A stretch of 64,000 nucleotides of DNA from Eleginops maclovinus (taxonomy: Eukaryota > Chordata > Actinopteri > Perciformes > Eleginopidae). Below are positions 14,201-29,700 of the stretch, one piece after another. How positions within the stretch are numbered: the first letter of the stretch is position 1; every line of letters starts with the position of its first letter. Under the pieces are notes generated by a model. The model saw only the letters and a list, made by a program, of their open reading frames with translations, was not told where the DNA came from and did no database searches. The stretch covers positions 4,384,268 through 4,448,267 of the forward strand of contig NC_086358.1 of assembly GCF_036324505.1 (NCBI RefSeq), written 5' to 3'. The position numbers and the translations under genes are program-made.

Positions 14201-17174
14201 CTGAAACTTATTAACAACTTCACTGCAGCCATTACCGGACAGTCAAGGTGAAATATGAGAGCCGCTGTGATAATCAGGGCGAGGCAGACCGGCCTGAGCT
14301 AGCAGCGAAAGTGGATCTCTCGCTGGGGAAAAAAATGGCATGTGGTGCATTATTATTATTATTTCTTTTTGTATTCGTTTAAAACTGCTTTGTAAAGCAT
14401 TTATTGCACTGAGAGGCAAAAAGCATATGCCTCTCTCACTGGGATAATGTGCAGCAGAGCTTCTTCCTCTGCATGTTGTCTCTATAAATATTCAGACCCA
14501 CGGTCCAGGGGTCATGTTGGGCGAAAGGAAAGCAGTGGTTATTCAAACAGCGTTTTGCTGCCGTGTTGCTAAAGGTTGATGCGGGTCATGTTGACTGAGC
14601 GACCCGTCAGCTTGACTCTTTGCTTCTGTACATAATATTTTTAAGTATCCTCTATTTTACTTTCTAAACTTTGAATCCCTTCACTTTTTTTCTGTATTGG
14701 TCCCCAATTTGCTGCCTGTCTTCCTTTCTTACCTCTAGGGGGGGAAATCCAATCAAAGAAGAACAAAGATTCCTATTTTCTAAGATCCTTTATTGATCCT
14801 TAGTGAACAAATTTGCTTTTTGAAGACGTTTCTACAGAGGAACCTATATTCCTATCGATGGATAGTAATCTACACATCAATTCAAAGTGGGATTGTGTGA
14901 TTTGTGGAAAATCTAGAATCACCAGTCTTACATTGTTATTTTGTGTAGAATTGCTACTTAAAATATAAATAATATACCATGATAGTGAAATTGGAAAGTG
15001 TCTAAGAAATTGAAAGGCAGCTAAGAATTGTATTTATTACAGGCAGTATTTGTATTGCTTGTATAAAGTGACCTTGTTATCCTTGAAGTCACTAATAATA
15101 GATAAATGCCAATAATATAAAAATACAGGGTTATAAAACAAACTAATTCAACAAAACCCTGGTTCCCTGTTATCCAAAAACAAGCTTTACAACTCCAGAG
15201 CTTTGGAAACGACCTTCAAAAGCATTCAGGTCTCTTATTCACAACATGATTCACAGTTTGGTGCCATGTTTGGTTTCTTACAATCGGCTCCTTGTCGAAT
15301 ATCCATGCTTTCATTCCTCCCTTCCTCTGTCCTTTGTCCATACCTCACTCTGCTTTATCTCCCCTTCCATTTCGTCTAACTCCCACCTGAAAGCCGGTTC
15401 AATTAGCCATCTGCTAGCCTGGCCCCGCAGCAGCAGAAGCGGTGTGACCGGCCACTTTGATGGTGCGACCCCTGGGGATCAGGTCAGGTGAGTGGGCTGC
15501 AATCAGCCACTTTGATTACTCCCTTAACCACTGCACAGCAACAATTTACCACGGGGTTACCACCGCACCTATTAACCTGTTAGTGTGCACAGCCACCCGC
15601 GGGGAAATTGGATGCCGCTGAAGGAAGGATTCGATGTGGTGTTTTTCTAATGGAAATCAAGTCATGTGCGCCCTTCAGGTGGAGCAAAATAAGATCTAGA
15701 GGTGGTGTGTATGGTTACAGAAATCAACAGCACCATAGAGATTATCTTCTTTCTCTCTCAGAGCCTCACACTTAATTTTCTGTTACCTAATACTGTTTTC
15801 TGTTATCCAAACTCTTTGGATCAAGGTCCCTTTCCCCTGCAACATAATGGGAAACACATCTAAAACAGGAATCAGTGTACAGTGTTTACCTCCTTGTGAT
15901 AACAGAGCCAACAAGAACAGACAGCAATTAGCTTAAGACCCCTTGATTATGCTGTTTCTGCAATCTTTACCTTTGCATGTTTTTTACAGCATTACAGGGA
16001 TTATTTGAATATTCTCAGCTAATTATAATATTACAGATACGAGCAATGTTCCCTAATGGCTTTGCAAAGATAATGTATGCTACAGTCAGGAAAGCTAAAT
16101 GTCAGCCCCTGTTATACAATAATCTTACAACATCGAAGGCTAAAGCTTACAAGGTTCTAAAGAGAGATTTTATAGCCAACTGTGTATAAAATATTCCTCA
16201 GAGTTAAAGAGAGCTCACATTAAGCCATTAAGCCAAATGCAATGTAAATGAATGCAGTAAAGAAGCCAAAACAAAAGAACTGTGCCATTTTCCTGCAATA
16301 ATGCTGGGATTTATGGTGCTACTGTGAACCATTTCAGCTCTACTTTAGAGTCAATTACACTAGGCTACACTCCAATGGGATAAATGAGCCTACAGAGGGA
16401 AAGGATGTCAGTGGAGGAGCTGATGAAAGGAGGGGAGGGTCTGATGGTTGCAACACAGACCTTCCTCAGATCAGTGCGGTGTGAGATTTCACTGAAATAG
16501 CTTTTGAATGTGTCCCGAGAAAAATAAATCCTGCTTCTGAAAAGTGATGCAAGAAATATAGACGCTCATCGAGTTAAAACTGCAGGAGTTTCAAAAGAAC
16601 TATAGTGGTTATTTGAGTATTTACATGAAGAAATGGATGGTTTTATGAACAGAGTGATGGAAAAGTAAATCAGGAATTCAAACTCAGATTGCAACTTTGA
16701 CAAACTAGCAAAGACTGAGTGGAAAACAGCTGATTAAACAACTTCAGGACTGAAGAGGGAGGGGGGAATAGGTGACCAGGGGGCGTGGGAGGTCAAGTTT
16801 GGGGGCTGATGAGGAATGGAAGTGGTGGGCGAGGCACTCCGGTGATGGGGAGAGGAGGGAGAGTACAGGACATCTTGTGATTGGACAGGAAATGGCAATG
16901 ATTGGGCTTGGAGAATGGGTCAGAGGGAAGTGAAAAACTGTCAAACTGACTGGAATGTAAACAGTATACACTTAAGAGGATGGTGATTGAAGAGTTGGAT
17001 GGAACTGGGTTTTCATCAGGCTGATTTGGTATGAAGCAGTATAGGAATTTTCCTCTGCTACTTTATTCCAGACCATTGTTTTTAGACGTCGGATATCGGG
17101 TAAACCAGGCTTATTTGCTGGTTTACAGTAAGAATAAAAGATCGATAGCATTCTCATGTCGGTACAGTTCATTC
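8300..17174. other. Intergenic, no host gene seen
   Basis: Includes a G-rich tract at 8711-8745 and an unassigned open stretch on the minus strand at 9644-10150. A TAATTA-rich island lies at about 11.13-11.56 kb. A short TTTATTGATCC motif near 14.79 kb resembles a retroelement tail. No exon of a known gene was found. Confidence 0.55.
9644..10150 (-). pseudogene. Unrecognised open stretch with one internal stop
   Basis: One minus-strand frame stays open for about 165 codons apart from one TAG near 9952. It includes CAKTCPRVGEMMPNEDCQKK and later MEKEKVVKMLSSPVCEER. I do not recognise a family. It could be an old transposon or gene remnant, or chance. Confidence 0.2.
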
Positions 17175-17617
17175 AAATCTAGTGTAGCTTAGCTAAAACA
17201 CAAAGTATGGAGACTGCTAGCCTGGTTCCACCTTTGCAAAAAATCTCTATAGAAGTAGAAAGCACCTGTTACTTATTCATTTTTATCCTGTTTGTTTGAT
17301 ACATAAACCTACCAAAGAATGGGTCAAATGAGGGATCATGACCCAGATTATTCATTGGCAAGACACAGTTATATCCAGGAAGTTAAATCACAGATAAACA
17401 AACATTTAAAATGTAAAAAGTTACTCTTTTTTTAGGTTTTACGCAGATTAAACAAACACGATTTAACATTTAGTTTAGTTTGAAGCTTCAGAGGTGCTGG
17501 TAGATGGATGTTGTTGCCTTTGGCGAATCCAGCTAGCTCTCAGTCTTTATGCTAAGCTAAGCTAAGCTAAGCTAAGCTAAGCTAAGCTAAGCTAAGCTGC
17601 TGATGGTAGCGTCAAAC
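17175..17617 (+). repeat. Older dispersed fish repeat, left half (interrupted by a hAT element)
   Basis: Motifs CTAGCCTGGTTCCA, GTTTGTTTGATAC, GGTGCTGGTAGATGG and the GCTAA run match a family common in teleost introns. The matching right half resumes at 18579, after the nested element. A second copy lies near 31.38-31.53 kb. Confidence 0.55.
17551..17598. repeat. (GCTAA)n tandem repeat, nine units
   Basis: Nine full GCTAA units plus GCT, inside the older repeat. The homologous spot near 31435-31448 has only about three units, so the array expanded locally. Confidence 0.97.
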
Positions 17618-18578
17618 CAGTGGCCGTGACTTTTATACCTATGCCCTCTGACCCCCCCCTCCCCTCGTATTACAAAAAACCCGACTTATTTACTAAGCAA
17701 ACCGTTTTATTTACTAATTAAAAATATAATGATATCATCACACAAGCTGCGTGTACTTCAGCGATATATTGAAACAACCGCCCGGGGTGCAAAACGCATG
17801 AACGACAGCCCCCCCTCCTATACCACACAAAAACACAATGTATGAACACCTATCATAACAAGCCAAGTCTCAATGGACTGCGAGCCTTGCATTTTGGAAC
17901 ACAACACAGGCAATTTTGTTAAAACCAGCACAGCTAATTCAAAATATATTAATTCATTTGGAGATACATTTATAGGCAGAATGAAGGAAGTCGGCACGGC
18001 GGCCTACATTAAAAATAACTTTGGCCTACCCTTGTCGATCCTGTCATCTGGTTGTATCGGGTAGAACTGCTGATTTTAAATACTTCGCAAAACTCCTTGA
18101 AGATACAAAAATCCACGGTTTCCTTACATTTGTGAGACTTCAGAATTTGTATTTACCGCTGATCAAATGACAGCGTTGTTTTGCCTCCAAAGTGGGCGGA
18201 GCCGTTGACGTTAGCTTTGATGCTAACTAGCTACACTAGTTTGACAGCGGGCGGAACTTGTCGTAAAGTCCGCGATAATAAAGCCCACTCATTTACAGGG
18301 AAGATATGATTGGTCAATTGTACTGTCATTTGACATAGCTATCTTGCCAGTAACTCCAGAGAGGCCAAAGGAGCTTCTTTCATTTAACCCTTCACAGAAA
18401 CTGAATAGACAGATTCCAAGGATTTATTTCTTTGGAAATGTTATTTTAAATACAATTAAGTCAAGTTATTTTTGGTAAAACTAATGAAAAATATAACTAA
18501 AAAATATTTTTTTAAATATATATCATTTTTAAATATTATTTTTTCGAATATCTTAGGCCCTCAGAGAGCTCGCCACTG
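17618..18578. mobile_element. Non-autonomous hAT-like element, 961 bp
   Basis: It starts CAGTGGCCGTGAC and ends with CGCCACTG, giving CAGTGGC terminal inverted repeats. It is flanked by a perfect 8-bp duplication CGTCAAAC at 17610-17617 and 18579-18586, the size typical of hAT. The interior has no transposase ORF (longest about 63 codons). It interrupts an older dispersed repeat exactly at the duplication. Confidence 0.85.
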
Positions 18579-18645
18579 CGTCAAACTAGGTGATATCAAT
18601 CTTCTCATCAAGCCAAACTCTCTGCAATAAAGAAGTGTTTTTCTT
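18579..18645 (+). repeat. Older dispersed fish repeat, right half
   Basis: After the target duplication the sequence resumes with GATATCAATCTTCTCATC and AACTCTCTGCAATAAAG, the usual continuation of the GCTAA repeat family. Confidence 0.5.
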
Positions 18646-20009
18646 TTCTTTTTAAATCTGTCCCTCACACAAGTTTCTTTAACTTCAACTACTAGATCAC
18701 CACTTTAAGATCAGCATGATAAGTGCTTAAGTAACCCGAGCTCTAAGTTCAGACGCAAGTGAACTTCAACACTTCTTGAACATAACCCAGAAAGAGAACT
18801 CTGTACGTCTAACCTCTGACTCTTCCTCATACAGCACAAGGAAAGATCAAGCCAGTGCACTCTGCCTGCTCAACACACCCTCATACATATGCTATCTTGG
18901 CCGGTCCCACTTATTAACTAGGAGCATCTTGAATTATATATTGGTATATCAGTCAGACCGACTCTATCCACCGTGTGCATGTCATGAATCCATAAGTGTC
19001 TCTAATTTTGGATGGAGAAAGGAGAGCGGGGAGCAAGGTGACCCCGCCTTTGTTCTTAATCATCTTGTGGTCCGGATGAGGTTAAGAATGGAAATTGGTT
19101 TGGCTCTGTAGTGAATCTATTATCATATCTCCTCACCCCGCCTTCTTTGTTTCTCCTCTCTGTTAGACACTATTTTACATCTCCGTCTCCTCTTTGTCAT
19201 TCACTCTTTGCTCCTCGCGCTACACTTTTCCCTTTTTCTCTGTGATGTAAAAACTGAATCAGCATATTGATAATGGGATTTATTCAAATAGCCCTCCTTA
19301 AAGCGAAGGACATTCTCTATGACATCTGCCGTTATTATATTGAATTATGTAGGTGTCTGCATTATTCCTCTTCTCGCTCGCTGATCAAGAATCAGAGTCC
19401 TCTTTCTGTGTTTTTACAGCCTTATCTTTGTCAATTATCTTTCAGTGATGCGACTACGGAAAAATACTTCTATTCTGCATCCATTCACATGGCTGAGAGG
19501 CGTTTCACACACAGCATCAGGTTTATTTTCACTACAAACACTTGTTGGTTCATTAGGATCCGGTCGGAGTGACTGACTGACTGTGGCTCGTTGATCTGAT
19601 TAAACCATCGCGTCCAATTAGCCGCTGTATCACGCCTCGGCTCACAGCAGCTGTACCATCAGAAAGATGGAGGATAAACAGTAGGCATTAAAATTCCTAT
19701 GCTCCGTCTGCCACCTGAGCTGTGGCTGTTACTACGCACCTATAGCAATGTGTGCACACATCCAGTGCTACAAAACATGTGTAAATGTGCCTGATAATCA
19801 CCAATAAACCATGCTATTGGTGAAAGATAAGGGTTGAGGCCGAATCTATCGTCCTTATCAAATAATCCACTTTCTTTGTTGAGTTTACAAAGAAAACAAA
19901 ATGCCAATAAACCAGTGCAATCAAGCACATGCTAAGTATAACATTTGAGGGAAATCAGAAGAAAGCTGAAGGAACTATGTTTGTTAACAATAATTAAGAC
20001 TCACAATTA
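18646..20009. other. Intergenic, no gene seen
   Basis: Unique-looking sequence; ORFs up to 111 codons without recognisable motifs. Confidence 0.6.
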
Positions 20010-21301
20010 GAGGTAATCACATTACTCAGCCTCCCTGGGAAAGTTTACTCTAAGGTGCTGGAAAGGAGGGTCCGGCCGATTGTCAAAACTCAGATTGAGG
20101 AGGAACAATGCGGCTTTCGTCCTGGTCGTGGAACGACGGACCAGCTTTTTACTCTCGCAAGGATCCTGGAGGGGGCCTGGGAGTACTCTCTTCCGGTCTA
20201 CATGTGCTTTGTGGATTTGGAGAAGGCGTATGACCGGGTTCCCAGGGAGATACTGTGGGAGGTGCTGCGGGAGTATGGGCTGAGGGGGTCTCTATTCAGG
20301 GCCATCCAATCTCTGAACTCCCAAAGCGAGAGCTGTGTCCGGGTCCTCGGTAGCACGTCGGACCGATTTCCGGTGAGGGTTGGCCTCCGCCAAGGCTGCG
20401 CTTTGTCACCAATCTTGTTTGTGATATTCATGGACAGGATTTCGAGGCGTAGTCGTGGGGGAGGGGGTCTGCAGTTCCGTGGGCTAAGGATTGCACCACG
20501 GCTTTTTGCAGATGATGTGGTCCTAATGGCTTCATCGGTTTGTGACCTTCAGCACTCACTGGATCGGTTCGCAGCCGAGTGTGAAGCGGCTGGGATCAGC
20601 ACTTCCAAATCTGAGGCCATTGTTCTCAGCAGGAAACCGATGGACTATCCACTCCAGGTAGGGAATGAAGCTTTACCCCAAGTGAAAGAGTTCAAGTATC
20701 TCGGGGTCTTGTTCTCGAGTGAGGGAACAATGGAGTGTGAGATAGGCCGGAGAATCGGAGCAGCGGGAGCGGTACTGCAGTCGCTTTACCGCACCGTTGT
20801 GACGAAAAGACAGCTGAGCCAGAAGGCAAAGCTCTCTGTCTACCGGGCCATTTTTGTTCCTACCCTCACCTATGGTCATGAAGGATGGGTCATGACCGAA
20901 AGAACGAGATCGCGGATACAAGCGGCCGAAATGGGATTTCTCCGCAGGGTGGCTGGCATCTCCCTTAGGGATAAGGTGAGAAGTTCAGTCATCCGGGAGG
21001 GACTCGGAGTAGAACCGCTGCTCCTTCGCGTTGAAAGGAGGTGGTTCGGCACCTAGTGAGGATGCCACCTGGGCGCATCCCTAGGGAGGTGTTCCAGGCA
21101 CGTCCAGCTGGGAAGAGACTGAGGGTTAGACCCAGGGCCAGGTGGAGGGATTACATCTCTTCGCTGGCCTGGGAGCTTCTTGGAATCCCCCAGTCAGAGC
21201 TGGTTGATGTGGCTAGGGAAAGGAAAGTTTGGGGCTCTCTGCTGGAGCTGTTACCTCCGCGACCCTGACGGAAAAGCGGGAGAAGATGGATGGATGGATG
21301 G
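20010..21301 (+). mobile_element. RTE/Rex3-like LINE, 5'-truncated
   Basis: Encodes the fingers-palm and thumb part of a non-LTR reverse transcriptase. Motif A is FVDLEKAYDRV, motif B RQGCALSP, and the catalytic FADD sits near residue 150 of the 20055 frame. The downstream region has YLGVLFSSEG and RRWFG. The element opens within the LLSLPGKVYSKVLE stretch, so the endonuclease half and the first RT motifs are missing. The 3' end is a (GATG)n tail at about 21286-21301, a feature of Rex3-type RTE elements (family knowledge). Confidence 0.85.
20055..21268 (+). pseudogene. LINE reverse transcriptase, frameshifted
   Basis: A 333-codon frame ends at 21056 just after RRWFG. The expected continuation HLVRMPPGRIPREVFQARP is open in another frame from about 21047 to 21268. 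One G appears to be missing around 21047-21049. The remaining sequence has no further stops. With the 5' truncation, the copy is not functional. Confidence 0.85.
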
Positions 21302-22467
21302 GTTCTGTCTTTTAATGAAAGAACTAAACAATTTCAAAATTCAGTTATACTTTCATCAAGTCTGTTATTATCATTCATTTTCTTCTGCCTCGTTGTGGCC
21401 AACTATTTTTGGCCCGTTAGTCTGTTGTCTGTCTCCGGGTTGGCTGAGTTTCCCCGCTCACTGAGCTCTGTAGGAAACGAATGGGCCTCTGGTGACTTGT
21501 TGATCACGTTGCTCACAGTGGGAACATATGGCAACATCTGAGACAACTGAGAGAAGCATGTTGCACCAACATAATCGGATTAGAAAAAAGGTCACTGTGT
21601 TTCTGCATTTGTTTTTCAGATATCACAGTGGTGCTTACAACCTGGTGAGCAGGTGATGTAACGCAGGAAATTGAAAGGCATACTTAAAAAGGAAAGAGAG
21701 GAAGCTGTTGGAAATACATTTTCCTCGAACAATTTGTACAATTATGGACTTTATGTGACTGAAATTACAATACCTTGCTATGCACTGAAAAATGCCCATG
21801 GCCTTTTTATGTCTGAAAACATCTGCTAACACGTCACAACTTGTAGAATCTTCCACTCTTTTTATACATTTTTCTCCTAAACACATTACATACACACCAC
21901 ATTTGAATGCAGAATATATGTGTCAGTATTGCCTCTGTTTTACTTTAACGTCAAATAATTACCATTATCACATATCAGCATTCGAAAAGTGAACATTTCT
22001 GGCAATTTTGTTAAATAAACGGCTGAAAAATTAACCATTCAAGCAGATTTTGTATGATGAGCTCACTGCCCACGAGCTCTTAAGACCACGTATTAAAATC
22101 CAAACATGAATATTACACCGAGCGAAACAGCACCCACATATTTGACAGAGTGCCAACCACATTTACATTAGGTAACGTAACCTCTGTGACCTTGCAGAAC
22201 TCGTTTCCTAAGGCATGAAAGGATAATGATGTCTCTGGCCTTCCTACATGACACTAAACATTCCTCTGCACTCCCTTCACTCCCAGCCCTGCTACTTCTC
22301 TCCGTGCTCCGGATAGACTCTAACGGACCTCTCAAACGTCCTCTCAGGTGAACATCACACCCGAGGGTGCCAAGTCGATAACTAAGTCCTTGTAGAGACG
22401 GCACCTCTGATGTTGTGGGGAAACATACTTTTCAGGAAAGTGAAAATACCTTTAGCTGTTTGAGTTT

Positions 22468-22470
<3 letters not shown>
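21302..22470. other. Intergenic, no gene seen
   Basis: Unique-looking AT-rich sequence; no domain-bearing ORF. Confidence 0.6.
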
Positions 22471-22528
<58 letters not shown>

Positions 22529-22538
22529 TGTGTGTGTT
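22471..22538. repeat. Compound microsatellite (TG)n-(CGTG)n-(TG)n
   Basis: About 14 TG units, then about seven CGTG units, then more TG. Alternating purine-pyrimidine throughout. Confidence 0.96.
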
Positions 22539-24222
22539 CTAAAAGTGACAACATCTATTTTGACAGGGCTGTTGCCTTCCCCTTACTGATGCAACTGGCT
22601 CCGCACAAACACTTCCAAACAAGCGTCCAGGATCTTTATCCTCTGTCTGTTTTTGTTTGGCTGTGTCACCTTGGGCTCTGGGAAAGTTATCATGAGTATT
22701 TGTCTCACTATTTTTTTTAACTTTCTAGACTGTTCAAATGGTAGATCAACCTTAAAAACAATCTGATGATTCCTAATATAAAAGAAAAATAGTTACATTT
22801 AGCCCTTAATCTGTCCCTCATAGTCAGAATATTAGTGCTCACCTCTGGAGGAGCATTTTAGCATCTTTCAGCTTACTGTTTTGGTTTTAGTTAAGCAACT
22901 TTCACTATTCTAATTCACTGTAGCGCATTCATCCGGGTTGTTTCCGGCTGCTAACAGTTGTTCTTTTAGCAATGAAGCTCTGATGAATGTACTGTAAGCT
23001 ACCTGGCTAGCACCAAACAGCAGACTGTGGAGCATGAGCAGTTTAAGAGACAAATGTTTCACTCAGGAACCGGTGGAGACCAAAGCAGAGCAAAAAGGAA
23101 AGAGTATAGTGGCCTTACACTGAAAACATTCCCATCTGAAAGCCTTCAGAGGTTGATTACAGCCATTAAATACCTTCCACTTTGATATGAACAGCTAAAA
23201 GGTAGAGTTAGATAATGCTTGTGCAATGGTTGCATCACTGGGGGGTGATTCACACATTAAATTAAGTCATGAAAGAAAAAAAGGCCGTAATAAATACATG
23301 ATATGTCCAAAACCTTGTGGCTGTGGATAAAATTATAAGCAACTTCTAACACCTACCATTTACACATTTCATCACAACACATTAGAGGAGTGTGAATGCA
23401 CAGTTAGAAATCATCACAATTAACTCATTCATGTCCAAACTACGTTATGAATGCCTCATTAGTGTTTTCTCTGCCTCGAGGGGATAATTTCCCTCATTAT
23501 GCTAGCTTGTTAGCATGGTAGCTATCACACGCTGCCAAAATAGCCATGGTTTCAAAAGAAAAAACATGCGGTCTGATAATGCAAACAGATGCTAGGAGAA
23601 AAGCACCCCATACCGAACATCACAATTTACTTGATTTCCTCGTCCTCCTGCAATCGAATGAGCTTGAGTCAGAGAGAGGATATCAATAGCAGGAAATAAC
23701 ATGATTCACTGCACTGTAATTAGAGATTCTGCCAGATGAAAAGAGAAGATTTGCTCTTTGACACGGGTCACCCACAGAGAAACACAAATGCTATCTAAAT
23801 GTCATCACGCGTACTGTGGCTGCAGAGCCTCGTGTGGGCACAGTGAATTCATTATTTTTCATCTATTTTCATTCGAGCGCCATTATAACTCTGTCAAAGG
23901 GACGTGACTCACAGACTCAAATTGCAAAGTTAAAAGTCACAGCCGAAGAAAAGTATTCCATTTCTTCCCCCAAACAAGAACTGCTCTCTGGAGTCGAGTC
24001 TTAATTTGCTTGAGCTGATTTCTGAAATCATCAAACAGGAACAACCTTTATTTCTTATTTTTACATTTGACCAAGTGGTAGATTTAAAAACAGTTGCTTT
24101 ATCTCTCCTCCTCGGACATGGTGGCTGAAGCTATCAGAGCGCAGATCAGTAATTACTGCAGGTTGTCAACAATTTATCACAGAGGAGGTCCCGTGGGCTC
24201 CGGCACAGAAGCTGGACGTGAA
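22539..24222. other. Intergenic, no gene seen
   Basis: Unique AT-rich DNA with no recognisable coding or repeat signature. Confidence 0.6.
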
Positions 24223-24331
<109 letters not shown>

Positions 24332-24454
24332 TCATGAAAGTACAGACACAAATGTACCGCTTGACACACAGGTGTCAGCGTGACGTGCATCACCTCTGTG
24401 TCCTTCGTGATAACGCAGAGTGCCTCCAGGAAGGTTTGTATGGCTCTTTTAGAG

Positions 24455-26334
<1,880 letters not shown>

Positions 26335-26700
26335 TCCTGTCAGGGTTGGGGGAAAATAGGACCCATGCACAATATAAGGAGGAGGGATACAAGGTACAAC
26401 AAAAAGGAAAAGAAGCAAAACAAAACTGAACACAAACCAGAAGGACGCAGGTGGACAAAGGAGGGACATCCAAGGTACACGAGGAACCGAATCACAGGAC
26501 AAGAGACGACCCAACAAGGAACACAAGGGAAGACAAGACTAAATACGCAGGGATTAATCACAAGACAAGACACAGCTGGGGAGGGGACGCAGAAACACGA
26601 GGGCAACAGGTTGACAACAATGAAGCAATCAGACACAGGAAGTGACATTACCAGGGGAAACTACATGTCGAAATAAAACTGGACACTAAATACAAATCGT
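26335..26700. repeat. Probable dispersed repeat, purine-rich (unclassified)
   Basis: Starts CTGTCAGGGTTGGGGG and carries AACACAAGGGAAGACAAGAC, GGATTAATCACAAGACAAGA and CACAGGAAGTGACA-type motifs. I associate these with a widespread fish dispersed repeat. No terminal repeats were established. Confidence 0.4.
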
Positions 26701-29700
26701 AACAAATCCACCTGATACTTTTGGTTGTGTATTTAGTTGGCGAGAAAAAATCCAACCCACCCACCAAACTCTTTTAATGTCAAGTATTAAAGTTGCTATG
26801 CTATCAGGTAATCGCAGGCTTAGCTAAGAGTCAATTGAAAATTCCCTTTCGACAACTTCAACATACAAAACTATAACTAACCAATTCATTTTTAAATATT
26901 CCCTTATCCATCTCGGAATATCATTTCAGCTTAAGGAATCTCATTACCGGTGTGTAACTACATGCTACACACACACACACACACACAGAGTCCACCAGGG
27001 AATCCATCTCTGCCTGTTTAAGATCACGCCGCTATCTATTTGTTTATCCCTCAGAATGCATCAGCAAACCAAATTAAAACTCATATCTTTGTGCTCCAGG
27101 CTGCCCAATATTACTTCCAATCAGGGAGAAATATATTCAGCGATCTGTTACATGAGAGATCCGTGAGGGTGCAGTAAGGGGAGAAGATTAAATATATATA
27201 AAGTTATTTATACTGCATATTCATAATTATCCCACCTGCCGCAATGCACGCAGAGCCCTCATTTCTGTAAGAGCAGAAAACATATCAGCATTGAACACAT
27301 GTCAGTCTGAACTAAATCATTTTAAAGTTTACTTATAAAAGTTTCACACGGTATAGCTGAACATTATGAGCAAACCCAAAAGCTGGTCATTTTGGTGCCA
27401 TCATTCACACGGGATTTTAAGAAGGCAGGTCACACACACTGCCTTCCCCACCTGCTAGATATTCATTCAGTGATAGATGAGGGTCAAATGTTGTACGTTT
27501 GACACACAACTGGGTCTTTATTTAGCTGCACCAGGGAGGTTTGTACATGGTTCAGCAGGCCAGCAATCTCATTTCAAGTTGCCCTTATAAATGTTACCTT
27601 TTTATTCGACCTGTTAGATTTTGCACACACACAGAAGTAAAGAAAAGGGTCCAAATGAATCATCGAGGAAATATAATCATGTTGCTATCAATTTGTATTG
27701 AGGAAGTGTTGCATTTTAAGATATGTAGGCAATTCCTAGGCAAATTATGGTCTGATATGAAAGAGAACTTAACCTGGACATCTCACAAGGAGAAGTAGAG
27801 GAATTGAAATACATAAACACGTGTTTAAAATCACTCCCAACACACAGCCGGAATTAATTGCTCAGTAGCAAAGAATTTAATACCATTGTTGTTGGTTTTT
27901 TCCTTATGCTGTCCTTGATGTCTGAATTCTAACCTTATTTGTCTTGCCCCTTGGAAAGAATCAGGGTGAGGAAATTAAACATGAATGATTCAGAGCTCTG
28001 AGAAAATAAAACCAATGTTCATCTACTCGGTTTGTTTTTGTCTCTTTTAATTAAGTCTTGTGCGCTTATCTGTAAGAGATGAGGAGGGAATTTGTCCTCT
28101 TAACTGGTATGTTATTTTAAACAATCTTCCATCGTCACCAGCAGATCTTTAATCAGGTTGTGTGACTCACAAACCCTGGGACAAATCCGATTTTCATCAA
28201 AGTTAATGTCTGTAAAATAGACTGCTTTAAACAAAACCTTTCAGTTCCCTCCCGGCCCCATGGTTTTCAGTTCTTGGTATAAACAAAACAAATGTCAAAG
28301 TCTGCTGCAGGTCCATTAATTCTGACACTTTCTTATTCCTTGCTCTTTTTTCTCATTTTCCAGAGCCTTTAAAGTCAGAAGGTGTCTTCTCATCTCCAAA
28401 TGCTAACGTATTGTCACCGGCTCTCCTCATTCTCTTTGCTTCTCTTCTCACGTCTCTTTTTCCTGCCTCTACTCTGACAAGCTGCCAAGACAGAATTATA
28501 CACCAGGTCAGGACTAATGAGTGGGGTTGGAAGAGTTTTTCTCATATTTATCAAGATGATCCCGCCGATCCGCTGCCTCTCCAACCTTCTCTGTTGTTCC
28601 GTTTGTTAGCTCGAGTTCTTTGACGGATTCGATGCTCGCTCTGACTCAGACTCAACCTCACTGTCGGGCTTCAGACACAAACTTTACTTTTTAAATCACA
28701 GAAACATGAACATTTTCGAAGGTTATGTGAAGAAATAATGATTATCCTGCAGGTGACCTGGGGCTGAACTACATCCTGAGAGTTCAATCTTTTTTTGACA
28801 CTTCTTGAGTCTGTAAAATCAAGAAATAATTAACACAAACAAAGCTTTTCATCCCAATTTTGAAGGAAATATCTTTCCCCCCCATTTGGTAAATACCTAA
28901 ACAGCCCCTTTTTTCCAGCCTTGAATGAATCACACGATTGTATTCTACCAGCAGTCTGTTGGAAGAGACATTCATTGACTTTCAATTACTAGATATGAGA
29001 GATAACTGGCCTAATATGGAAATCTTGTAAAACGTTTTCACTGGGGGCATCAAAATGGGATTTGTGTGCGAAGTGAACATTGTTTCCTGCAATCGTGAGG
29101 TAATGGAGGATATATCCTTCCACATCTCAGGCAGAAAAAAGGATTTGCTTTCACTGAAAACCGTTTCCGACCTTGTTCCGAACCCATTTGGAGGTGTAAA
29201 TTCACCACGCTTCACTCTCACAAGTCAAATTTACCCCAACTCCCAGGGTAATTCCTCTACGATCCATTACCCAGCATGCTGATGTGTTTGCAACTAACGT
29301 GCAGCTGCAAAAACATGCAATCAACCAGAGGCAGAAGTTACAGACGCAGAAGAATTTATTTGGTAAACAAGCTTTGATTTGATTTCCTGTTGTGCTGCTG
29401 CAGCGTACAGTAGCGGAGGACTGATATTGTGTTCATTAGTTTGTGTGCATTAGGAGAGGAAGCTAATGGTTTATGCATACGAGGCCAACAGCGGAGGGCT
29501 CGGATGATTTAGGATGATGCTCATTTTATGGAAATCAAAGCAAGAAATAAGAACAGTTCTTGTAACGCAACGACGCCTCCCCCTCCTCGTGGTTTTCTGT
29601 CCCAGCAGCAGTTGTCTATTAAGACGGCCTCATTTTCCCTCCCTCGCCCTACTTCTCCTTCGATCTTTCTCTTTTACCTTCATCCCCCTCTCTTGTTGCT

